This document shows, in pieces, positions 13,101 to 25,100 of a stretch of DNA of 64,000 nucleotides. The notes under the pieces are model-generated. The model made no database searches and had not been told where the DNA came from. It saw nothing but the letters and a program-made list of their open reading frames with translations. Source of the stretch: Notospermus geniculatus (Eukaryota > Nemertea > Pilidiophora > Heteronemertea > Lineidae); the NCBI GenBank assembly GCA_002633025.1, contig NMRB01001207.1, positions 89,795 through 153,794 on the forward strand, given 5' to 3'. Numbering within the stretch: position 1 is the stretch's first letter; the number at the start of each line of letters is the position of its first letter. Position numbers and translations under genes: made by a program.

Positions 13101-16100
13101 GTTGTTGAAGTTGAAATCATTGTTGAAGTAGTTGTAGATGGAAGCGTTGTTGGAGTCGTCGAACCTTGTGGTGCTCGACCGTAAGCTGTTCTTAGTATCT
13201 TGAAGAGTAGTCTCCTGGAGACGCCATGGCCTTGTGCATTCTGTATCCTGCGGGCTTCATTCTCGGTCACCTGCAGTTGATTTCCATTCACAAATACTGT
13301 TGTTTTTACGCTTGTTCCGTCTTCTGTTCGTGTTGATGACAATCTGAAGGATAGGGCAACTGTCCTTTCTCTTCTTGCAGGAAGGCCCGACTTACCAAAG
13401 ATGGAGTCAACGTCTTGTGCAGTGAGATCGTATCTACGGCCACCGAGGTAGAATCCTGTCATTCTCGGGGGCGTGGTTTCTGTGGTATCAGTGACACCAC
13501 TTGGCGTTGTGGTCACTTCTTCCAGTTGCTCAGTACGCCTGATTGGGAGACCAAAGGCCGTCCTGATCATAATTTTGAGCAAACGTTTGGAAATATCATG
13601 ACTTCCTGCTCTACTCATCTGTTTGATTTCCAAGTCTGTCAATAGAGCCTTCTTCCCGTTTGCGTAGACCGATTTCGTTGTGATGTAACTTCCGTTCACC
13701 CTTACAGTGGATGTTCTGAACCGAATCTCAATATTCCTCTCATTTTCGTTGGGTACAGTGTCGCCAAACAGAGACCTCACTTCCTCTGGTGTCAAAACAT
13801 ACCGACGACCACCCAAGGAAAATCTTATATTTGTGCTCGTACCTGCTGACCCTCTGCTTGTACTTGTGCTTGTTGGCCTTCCAGTTGTGCCTGTACTTGA
13901 TGACCCTCCGCTTCTACTTGTACTTGATGACCCTCCACGTGAACTTGTACTTGATGACCCTCCACTTGTATTTGATGACCCTCCAGTTGTACTTGTACTT
14001 GATGACCCTCTACTTGTACTTGTACTTGTGGACCCTCCTCCTGTACTTGTACTTGTACTTGATGATCCTCCAGTTGTACTTGTACTTGATGACCCTCCAG
14101 TTGTACTTGTACTTGATGACCCTCTACTTGTACTTGTACTTGTACTCGTGGATCCTCCACTTGTACTTGTACCAGATGTTTTGGGACTGGAGTTATCAGT
14201 GCTCGGAACGTCTGGCTGGTCAGTGTTCGTGTCCCGTGAAACAAATGCTGTTCTCAGGATGGTCCCCAGTAAGCTTCTAGGGATGCCATGAGTTCCTGCT
14301 GCCCTCATCTGTCTCACCTGACTATCTGTCAAATCTGCCATCTTCCCATTGACAAAGACTGTAGTTTTTGTTGTGAAGACACCATTAATTTTGGAAGCAT
14401 CTGTGCGGAAAGACACTGAAACAGACCTCTGGCCTTCTGGAGGAAGTTCTGCATCACCAAAGATGGTGGCTACATCTGCTTCGGTCAGGTCATAAGGGCG
14501 GCTGCCGATGTAAAACTGAGCGTAAGGAGAGTCTTGCCACTGGTTTGGTTGGATGTTGGCGTTTTGGCTTGTACTTGTACTTGAGGACCCACCACTTGTA
14601 CTTGTACTTGATGACCCTCCACTTGTACTTGTACTNCCACCCGTTTTACTGCTGTCAGTGGTGCCCATTCCACCAGTTTTACTGCTGTCACTGGTACCCG
14701 TTCCTCCAGTCCTACTGCTGTTGCTGGTACCCGTTCCTCCAGTTCTACTGCTATCACTGGTACCTGTTCCACCAGTTCTACTGCTGTCACTGGTGCCTGA
14801 TCCACCAGTTCTACTGCTGTTGCTGGTGCCTGATCCACCAGTTCTACTGCTGTCGCTGGTGCCTGATCCACCAGTTCTACTGCTGTCGCTGGTGCCTGAT
14901 CCACCAGTTCTACTGCTGTCACCAGTGCCGGCACCATCTTGCAGTGAGAACCCAATCATAACTAATTTCCTGAGCAAATCATCAGTCATGACAGCAGCTT
15001 CAGGCCCATCAATCTGATGATGATCTAGTCCTAAAACTGCCCTCATCCGGTTTCGTTCATCCGGACTCAACTCTCCTTCATTGCCATTGACAGTGATTTT
15101 TCCGTCTGGACCATTTCTAAAAGATGCATGTAAATACCTGTCCTCTGCTCTTGGGATTCCTTTAGACCTGAATACTTGCTCTGTCACACTCCTTGGAAGT
15201 CCATATTGTTTGTCTGCAACTATGAAAACCACTCGCTCGGTTGCCGCAACAGTAGGCTGCACTTTTACCTCAAGGGCATCGAATAGCTGTTTAAGCAGGT
15301 ACACTGGTGGCTTCTCCTGTGCTTGGACCTCTCCAGGCCTCTGGGTTGGCTCCAGACTGAACAAGGCTTCCAGGATAAGAACATCCGCACCCGTGATATC
15401 AGTCATGGTACCATTTACAAATACTTTTGACGTGCCGAGTCCACTGTCGGGCTTCTCAAACATCAAACTCAGTGTCCTGGATTTTAATTCTGGTAAAATT
15501 TTCCCAAAGATGGTCTGTTTTTCTTGCTCGGTCATTGAGATACGTTGCCTGTTTATGACCATGCCATCAAATTCTTGTTCTGGTTTGGGCGTTGTCTGTG
15601 GTGCCACACCATATGCTGCCTCGAATATTTTGACCACAAGTTCAGGTGACAATCTTGTGTACTGTGGAGTCGGGGAGAGACCAAGTATGTCCCTTATCTG
15701 GTTCAGCTCGTATGAGTTTAAGGCAACTGGTCTACCATTCACAGTAACTGTTGTCCGACCAGTGCCTGCGGCGAAACTGCCGCCGACGGTCTTGAACCTT
15801 AGTTGCAGCGATCTCTGAACGGTTGCAGGGATTGAGTTGCTGCCAAAAATTGCTTGAACGACAGGAATTGGGATCAGGTATTCCTGACCCTTAATCACGA
15901 TGGTCCTTGCACTGCCACCTTTTGGCTGCTCTGGTTTGTCCGGCTCTTCAGATCCTAGAGTATCATCAACTAACCCAGCCTCAAACAATTTGGCAACAAG
16001 CCGTGTTGTCAGTTGGTTGTACTGTGGGTTGTCTCGGAGCCCGTATACGTCTCTCAACTGCAGTAACTCATCTGCAGTTAGCTGAACAGGCTGATTGTTA

Positions 16101-19100
16101 ACTGCGACGGTTGTCGTTCCAGTACTATCAGTTTTGAATCTGATGTCTAAAGTTCTGTTGACTGGCCTTGGGATTCTAGCCGATCCAAAAATTGCTTGTA
16201 CTTTTGCATCTGGTAGCAGGTACCTCTGACCTTTAACGATAACATAGTTATCTCTGGTGTCTTCATCACCATCATCCCTGGTGAATGTTGTGGCCCCTGC
16301 TTGTACCGGTAGGCCTACTCCATCCCCAGTACCGGCGTCGGGCATTTGCAACCCAAAGCCAATTTTCACAAGGGTTACTAATATTGCCCTTGTCATGATC
16401 GGGCTTGGTGATCCCTCATGAGGTAAACCAAGAATGGCCCTGAGTTTATTCAACTGCTGAGGTGACATGGTCCCTCTCTTTCCATTGACGAAGACAGCAT
16501 CTTTGCCTGTACCGTCATCTCGGATGCTCACTCGAAGACTCCGTTGATTTTCACTCGGAATACTTTGGTCCCCAAACATATTTACAGTCAAACTTTCTGG
16601 CAGCCAGTATTCCTTCTCATTTACCCGGAAAGTAACCTCTTCTTCTGGTACGACTTGAGTTGTTGGCGGTGCTGCCAAATTTTGTGCGAGAGATCGGAAT
16701 AACTCTTCTAGCAGGTAGAGAGGTGGCTTCTCCATGCTAGGCTGTGCAACTCCTTTTCCAAACAAGGCATTCAGAATCATGACATCTGCCCCTGATAGAT
16801 CTGTTTCAGTACCATTGACACAGACTTTACTCGGGCCGAAATCACCATCCTTGAAGGTAAGATTCAGGCTCCTGTAGGCTAACGGAGGGAGGTCTCCCGT
16901 CCCAAATAGGGTCTCGAGTTCATCTGGCGTTAGGTCGTAGATGATACCATTGATCGCAATAAAAGGCTTGGGTTTTACTGGTTCTACAGTTGAAGGCTGT
17001 GGTTTACTGTATGCAGCCTCAAAGAGCCTCACAACCAGCTCTGGGGGTAACGGACTTGTTGAGAAGAAGTACGCATCTCTTATTTGGCTCAGTTCGTAAC
17101 GAGAAAGCTGAATGGGGTTGCCGTTGACTGTCACTGTTGTTTGCCCAGTACCATCAAGGAAGGAACCACCCACGTTTTTAAATTTCAGCTCCAAGGTCCT
17201 GTTAACATCTGGAGGAATCATGGGCTCCCCAAAGAATCTTTGGATGGTGGTGGCTGGAACCCGATAGCGTTTGTTGTTGATGAAAACGTATCGGCTGGGA
17301 ATTTCTGACTCGTCAGGATCTTTGCTGTCTTCGTCATCATCATCATCTCCCTCTGGCAGAGAAAAAGCTGTGCGGATAACCTTCTTAAGGAGCGGTTTTG
17401 GCATATCTTGTTTCTTACCATCCAGCCCCAGTGCTTGGCGTAACTGGGTCTGTGCTGCTGGTGTAAAGTTCCCCTTCTGTCCATTAACGTAAACAGATTT
17501 CTTCCCAGCTTCATCTCTGAAGCTTACCTCCAGAAGTCTCTGGTCTTCGCTTGGTATGGGGCGGTCACCAAAAGTCCTGGCAGTTTCAGCTTCCGCCAGT
17601 TCAAAAGACTGATCATTCACTATGAACACTATGAGGGGTTGCGAAGTTGTTGGAGGAACTGGTGTCGAAAGAGCTTGGTACAATTTCCGAATGATGTACG
17701 TCGGTGGAATTTGATACGGAGTTTCTGGGTCGGCACTTGGGCCAAAGCCGTAGAGAGCCTTCAGTAACATCAAGTCGGCATCTGTGAGATCAGCTGGCCG
17801 ATCATTCACCAAAACCACAATATTTCCTGTTGGTGCCGAACCATCACCGACTAACTTCAAATCAAGGCTTTTGTGTGCGGACGGCAGGACTGTAGTGTCT
17901 GTTCCAAATATTTCGCCGACTTCTTTGAGTGTGATCTGGTATTTCTCCTTGTTGATAATGATGTAGTTCCCGTCTCTCTCAGGTGAGATCGCTGCTTTGT
18001 AGAGTTTCTCAACTAACTGGTCGGTTAACCTGTCAAACTTCGGATCAGCTGCGGACCCGTAGACGTCCCTTATTTGTCGCAACTCATCTGGAGTCAGGTT
18101 TACCCATTTCCCATTAACAGTGACAGTAGTAGTTCCAGTGCCGGCTTGAAGAGACCCGCCTCTCGTTTTGAACCGTAGGTGCACTGTGGTAGTGGCAGAC
18201 ATTGGTATAACAGGCGACCCAAAGGTCCTTTGAATAGCCTCATCTGACAGCTTGTAGAGTTGGCCAGATATGTTGATATAATCACTTGTATCGTCATCTG
18301 GACTCGTCCTAAATAGGCCAAAGGCGTATTTGATGAGTTGCTGCAGAAGAGTTGGTGTCATTAGATCTGTTGAATCAGCAGTCACGACCCGTCTGATCTC
18401 TTGCAGCTTATCCTGGGGGAGAGGGATTTCATTCCGATTGATCAACGCCCTGATGTTGTCATTCCCTGGCCCTCTTCCCAGTGGTAAAAAGTTAAGTTCC
18501 AAAACACGCTGGTCGGCTGTTGGGATTTCTCTATTTCCAAACAAATTTGTGACGTTATCCAAAGGTAGCTCGTACTGCTTCCCATTCACGTAGAAGATGA
18601 TGTTACCTTCCTTTGATGGTTTTGTCAAGGTTATTGGATGTGTCCGGAAAGCTGCCTCAAAGAGCTTCTTCAACAGTTTCGTCGGGAGGTGCTCACTGGC
18701 AGCCAGAGGGTCAAAAACGGTTTGATCGCCGAACAGTCTCTGTAGTAGCTTTATTTCTGAATCACTCAGGTCTGCCTCCCTTCCGTTGACGTAGACTTTC
18801 GACCCTGAGGGATCAAAACGGAGGTTTAGATCCCTTATTGATGACTCAGGAATGTGCCTCGTGCCAAAGATATTGTAGATTTGCTCTGGGTTGAGTGGGT
18901 AGCGTCTCGCGTTGATAGTTATGGTAGCATTCTGTTGGTCTGTGGTTTCGCCATCTGCGCCACTTGTCCTGTTTCTTGTGGCAAACTCATAAAGCCTCAT
19001 GACTAAATCGTCCGTCAGTCTGGTATGTTGGGGCCTACTTGTAAAACCAAATACATCACGCATTTGATTGAGGTCATCACGAGTGATAGGAGCTTTTCTG

Positions 19101-22100
19101 TCATTCACATAAACATCAGTTTGTCCTGTCCCTTGGAAGATTGAACCGCCTGTATTCCTGAACTGTACGTCTAAACGCCTGATAGCGTTTTCTGGTAGAG
19201 TAATGGTACCGTGTATTCTTTCAATAAAGTCTTCAGGCAAGAGGTAGTCCTGGTTTCGGATTCTGACGTAAGCGTCAGGCCTTCTACCAGAGTCACCCCT
19301 GCCAAAGATGCTGGTCCCAGTGTCACCTGTGTCCTCTTCTTGTACCTTTAAGGAGTATGCTGCAATGATCAGTTCCTTGAGTAAAGTGGGTGTCATATGA
19401 GCACGTGAAGTCCCATCAGGAGTTTGACCAAACACTGCCAAAAGTCTCCGCAATTTGGCTTCATCTAGTTGGACTTCATTACCATTGACAAGAACCCTTA
19501 TCTTCTCCGGACCGACTCCGTCTCCTGGATCAGTCCGGAAGACCAGGTCTATGATTCGTTTATCCCCCGTCGGTATATCTCTATTTCGAAACAAGGGGGT
19601 CAGATCCTTGAGAGGGTATTTGAACTCCCTGTTCTTCATAAAGAAACTGACCTGTTTACGTGAACTGTCCGGTTTCCCTTCGAGGATCTTTCCACCTTCG
19701 GACTTTGATCCCGGTTTTTCCTCCTGCACTTTGACAATCTCCTTCTCCTTCTCCAAGTCTATGAGCCCAGCGACAATTTTGTACCACGCATCCTTCGTTT
19801 CGAGGGAACCCAAAGTCAAATTGATGAAATTAGCGTAAGTGTAGTCAGTGGTGTTCTCAACGCTCGGAAATACATAAAATGAGAGGATCTCAGTCAAGAT
19901 AGATTTAAACGTTGAAAATGGGATATTGAATTTTGTGGCAATGTTCTTGATAATTTCTTTGGTCGCATTTTTGGACGTGGAGTTGTCAATTTCGTGTAAT
20001 AATCTGGTCAGCACCGGCTCAAGTTCACTTCGTTTTATGTGCAGTTTCTTGCCAACTTCGTCCATTATGTTGATTCCAAATGAAGGTTGATCGCGGATCT
20101 GGAGTGCTCGCTGCAGCCTTATCAGTGCAATACTGATGTTGTACCCGGACATCCCTATCTTAGGGATGTTTTGATGGACGTAGCCTGTCATGTACTGGTT
20201 GGTCATCCGTGGCACAAACAGGTAGAGTTTCCGTAACGTAGCCAATAAGACCGAAGTTGGGACAAACAGACTTCTACTGATTTCTTCCAGGGATTTCTGA
20301 TGGACACCCCTGTCAGGATCACGTACCAAATCTCGCAAGAGCTTCTGGAACTTTTCCCTGAAAATAAACTCAGGGATTTGTAATTCGCTTGCCATCTCTT
20401 CAATCACGGTGAGGTTGGCCTTGGGTCCAAATGTTGGCTCTTGTTCTTCTTGTGTGGGTGGTTCCACTGTTGTTGTGGTTGTTGTCTGACCGTTTTGGAT
20501 GTAGTCCTGGATTATGGTAAAGTCGCGGTACAAAAAGTACATGAGTGTCCGAAGCACACCTCTTATGTCTGAAGACCGGAGCTCAAGTCGTGGCATTGTG
20601 ACATAATGAAAACTTGCAGCACGGCCGATTGTCTCTGTGTCGCCCAGCTGATACAGCTTCTTCAAGATCCCATGCAGGACGATCTCTGGAATGTACAGCT
20701 CTTTGGCCATTTCTGAAACTTTTGTCCGGACACGAGCCAGTTCATGCTCGTAGTAGATTCCCTGGATTAACTCTGTGATGTAACTGATGTAGATCTTTTC
20801 TGGTATGTACAGTTCAGCAGCCATGCGTTTCACAGATGGAAGATTCTTTCCTTCCATTGATGGACGGACTTCCTCACGGAATGTCCATTTTAGGATATCG
20901 AGGAAGATATCTAATGGGATGTCGAATTGTGTCGCTAAATCCTCAACTGTTGTGGTGGTCTCAGCTATGAGGGCTTTCCAAAATATATCCCTGAGATACC
21001 TGAGCCGTATGCCCAGGCTCTCAGCCATTCCTTGGAGTGAATAGATGAACAGTGGGTGTAGGTACCGGGATATAAGCATCGTGTCGGCTGGCTCCATGTA
21101 GACATTATGGACTCCTGTTCTGAAGGTGGCCCGCAACAGGTTTAGAAGGTCCGTCGTATTTATGTTCAACCTCTCGGACAGTCGGTTTAACAATTGCTCC
21201 GATTCTTGGAATCGTTTCATGTCCATGTTGCAAGCTGTTGTGTGGAAAATTTTCCACAACTGATGCCTGAGCTCCTTCAAGGGTATCCCCAGCTGCTGCG
21301 CCATACTGTATATGGTGTAGTGCATTACTGGACTCCCATGCAAGTACTGGGATGTCCCAACAACTGTTGCAGGGTCCATCCCAATGTAGAAGATCTCTCT
21401 CAGAACATGGGACAACTGTTTGGCAGGGATATCTAGTTCTTTGGCAAAGTCTTTCAAGAGGCAGTACGGCTTGTTGGTAAACTCGCGCTGTTCTGACAAA
21501 CTCAAGAGTCTTGTCCTGACGACCGCTGATGCCTTCCCGGAGCGAAAGGCAAGTGCTAGTACCATATACTTGGCTGATGGATAAATCTGTTTCATGTAGG
21601 CCATGCGATTATCATCTGGCTCACTCATCATGTAGTCCAACCCAGTCACGAACAATCGCCAGACAATACTTTGCAAAACATCTGGTGAAACTGCTAAGCG
21701 TTTGCTTGTGTCATCAACCAGATACCTGGGCGATTCAGAATAGTCTGTGATGTTCCCACAGTTCATCGTCCTCCTGAAAATCGTCAATAGAAGGTCTGTG
21801 AGTTCCTCCCGGGTCACCCGTAACTTAAAGGCCATTTCTCCCAGCATATGTTCCATTAATTCAAGTCCGATATGCTCCTCATCGACCGACTTTCGAACCT
21901 TGAAGATCTTTGTGAGTATCCGCCTTGTCGTATAAGAGGTGATGTTCACCTCCTCTGACATCATTTCAATGATCTTCGTCTCTGGTGCGTTCACACGATT
22001 CTCTGGCAAAGAACTGCAGTTTTCTCTGTTGCCAAATATGTAAACACGACGAAGACCGCTGCGGAAAGAGGGCAAGGTGCGGCCCATCTGATCCAACATT

Positions 22101-25100
22101 GTTTGCATGATTTCTTTGTTGAACTTGGAACCTCCTTCAAGTATGCTGATATCAGGTAGTGGTTCTGTCGTTGTTGTCATCATTGTTGTGGTAGTTGTCA
22201 GGAAAGTGGTAGTCGTTGTTGCTTCAGTTGTTGTAGTGGTAGGTTCAGGAGTTGTAGTGGTTGGTTCGGGAGTGGTAGTTGTTGGTTCAGGAGTTGTGGT
22301 AGTAGGTTCAGGAGTGGTCGTTGGCTCAGGAGTGGTTGTTGGTTCAGGAGTGGTAGTCGTTGGCTCAGGAGTGGTAGTTGTTGGTTCAGGAGTGGTGGTG
22401 GTTGGCTCAGGCGTTGTTGTTGGCTCAGGTGTTGTTGTTGGCTCAGGCGTTGTGCTGTATTGGAGAGATGGTGTAGTTGTTGGTTGTTGTGTAGTGATGA
22501 CTGGTTCCCTGGTAGTCGTGGGGGGTTTTGGAGTTGTGGTTGGCTCTGCAGTGCTGGTAGTTAGCACCTGAGTTGTAGTAGTTGGCTCTGGAGTAGTGGT
22601 AGTTGGCTCTGGAGTTGTGGTAGTTGGCTCTGGAGTTGTGGTAGTTGGTTCTGGAGTGGTGGTAGTCGGCTCTGGTGTTGTGGTAGTCGGCTCTGGCGTA
22701 GTGGGTGGTGGCCCTTCATAGTCAAGTCCAAGGTCATCCTTGCCCTTTCGGTCTGTATCCGTGAAATCCTCTCCAGATGCTTTGTCATCTTTTACATCCT
22801 TCCCGTCTTTCTTCTCGTCCTTTTCTGACTTTGGTGTCATTGTCATCGTAGCTTTTGTTGGTTCTTGCTTCACTGGCGGAGATTTTGTCGTTGGCAGACC
22901 AATTTCCTCCTGCCCTTCTTCCTTAGTGAAGGTTCCACCATAATCCTTGTTCTCAACTTTGCTACCAGAGTCTGGCGGCTTATGGTCTGTCACGTTGCTA
23001 TCAATGATAACCCCACCTGGTCTGGCAGTAGTTGTCCCCTCTGGTTTCTTCCCTGTCTGGGGCTCATAACGTCCCTCTCCCGGTCCTACTTGGCCACCAC
23101 CGGATGGGAAGTCAGGTCCACGTGTCGGTCGAACACGAACAGGTTGTGTCGGTATTGGGATGCCATTCTCATCGCATGGACAATCTTTGCAGTTTGGTAA
23201 CCGCTTCCACTCATCGTAATCCGGTGGGCCGACAACTTTTTTAAATTCTGACAGCGGGATTGAAAATATTGGGCGATCTTTAAGTGCAAGGGGCGTCGCA
23301 CATGTGATCAAGTGGCGAGCGAAGAACATGCTTGGTTTTCGCCGCAGCCACGCGGGGAACCATGTGAGTGAGCGATTACAGTGGTATTTGTTACCCGCTA
23401 GTTTGATGATCTCCACGTTCGGTGCTCGTCTCTGGAAGTCCCGCGGGAGGGTGACGATGTCACTGTACATGAGGTTCAAATCTCGCACCTGAAAAAACAG
23501 GAGATTTATTTAAGTTATGAACAGTAATGATGAAGGGATGGAGAAAGCTCGGTTCAACACCCCACCCAAAATGTGCCCAGCACTACCCATCTTTAGATCA
23601 TACATTTTGATCATTATCATTGAAGTTGTGGTGGTTTTTCTGTGGGCCACCCAGTCAGAACTTTCTTACCACCCAGTTGATAGATATAAAGACATTTAAA
23701 TCATTCGAAGTTTTGTGTCCGTAAAGAAGTTGGCTTGGGACTTCTTTCTTTTCAGGCACTTGGAGAGGATGTACTGATAGACCTTTCCAAGTAAATGGTG
23801 GCCTACTAGTTCTCCCACATGACGTCGTGGCCATCATTGTCCAAGCATGATATAACATTACCAAACGTACCCTTTCAAGTACCTAAACTTTTGTCCCCAT
23901 GGCCCGCTTGACCAGCTTAACGTGCCAGCGGCCATTGAATGGTAGCTTCTGATGTCATATGGTGAGAATTGTAGATCGCAATCTTTGTTGGAAAAGTCTA
24001 TGCGCCAACCACATGGGGGATTGTCTCAGAGGCAAAGGCTGAGGCAAAGATTTGTGAGGGGGGTCATCTCTGCACAAATAGATTCCAATATCTCCCATGT
24101 TCTTTTTGTTCACTGTATCATATGATTCATAGTCTTTCTTAATCTCTTGTGAACTTGTGTTTTCTTTCAGCGTTGCAAGACCGGAAGTATGTTGTTCTTT
24201 TAAAATCTTGTCTTATAATTGCTATTCCCACTTTTTCTCTTTACAGGTAAGTCTTTGATTGACTTTTACTGCTTCACTTCTTTGGTGAGCTTCCTCAGAA
24301 TCACCCCAAAGCTAACTCGGTAAGTTATCGATGTCGGCAGTCGTGATTGCATGTTTTACTGTGCTGCTGCCTCTGTAGAATCCAATTTGCCCATCCCAGC
24401 CATTCTTGTTAAAGGGAATAAGTTGCGCCGTCAAAAATGATGCTAAGAATCATTTCATGGCCCATGAAATTGACAATTTCAAAATTACAAATTTCGTATT
24501 TTTTCGTGGATTAGATCCCTAGGTAAGCATAGATTTGCAGTTGACTGTGTTCTAAACGCTAATCGAAGGCAGTAAAGCTACAGCAGTTGTGCAAATATGC
24601 CCTTTAATAAAAGGCAATAAATTCTCGATGCGAGTGAAGTGATAGATTCAAGATGGCGGCATTTGATTCTCTATTCAGACACCTTGACTGGCACGACCAG
24701 TTCGTTTTAATCTCCTTTGCCACTGATAAAACTCTTCATCATGCAGGGTTTCCGTCATGATCTGAAGGGTGGCTTGCCCTCCCTTGAATTGCAGAGCAGT
24801 GTCTTTAAATTGCCCTTATTTTCATTCAAGATATACAAGAGTCGAACAAAGATTTGTACACAGGAAGTTTTAAGCTCTGAAATGCTTGGAAAATGCATCT
24901 CTGGGCTTCTGGAAAAAAATTGGGGGGAGGGCCCCCCACTTTGGCCGGAGGCACCTGGATTCTGCCCCCCCCTAAATATTTTTTCTGGCGGAAACCCTGT
25001 CATGGGCATGTAATGAGGACATTGAATTTTGGAATCCCGGNCATGGCTGCCAGGCGGCCATCTTGAAAAATTTACTTTGTCCATATCTCATCGGCAGTAA

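Larger units (their letters stand above)
12115..19660 (-). repeat. Twenty tandem copies of an unrecognised ~110-residue unit
   Basis: Units begin near 19660, 19277, 18933, 18606, 18285, 17971, 17640, 17298, 16970, 16641, 16253, 15912, 15574, 15240, 14531, 13837, 13463, 13081, 12760 and 12418. Period is about 315-390 nt, longer where linkers occur. Each reads: hhING--Y-LT--E---IFG, then IP---R-L-L-F, then V-VNG----LT--EL--IR---G, then a tail helix LL-KLF-AAF. The first and third parts look like duplicated halves. Units 1-14 fall into classes in the order ABC ABC ABC ABBC A; units 15-20 form class D. No known domain was matched from memory. Confidence 0.9.

Noticed and set aside
13707-15017. 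Long plus-strand open frames (194, 163, 138 and 154 codons)
   Set aside because: They are antisense shadows of the Ser/Thr/Gly linker repeats of the giant exon; composition is just the inverse repeat (LVLVLDDPP).
22107-22571. Plus-strand Val/Gly-rich frame of 154 codons
   Set aside because: It is the antisense of the Thr/Pro mucin repeat, with no independent evidence.
24171-24186. 16-nt micro-exon of ACAP
   Set aside because: Strong borders, but 16 nt would break the phase and encodes nothing from the family.
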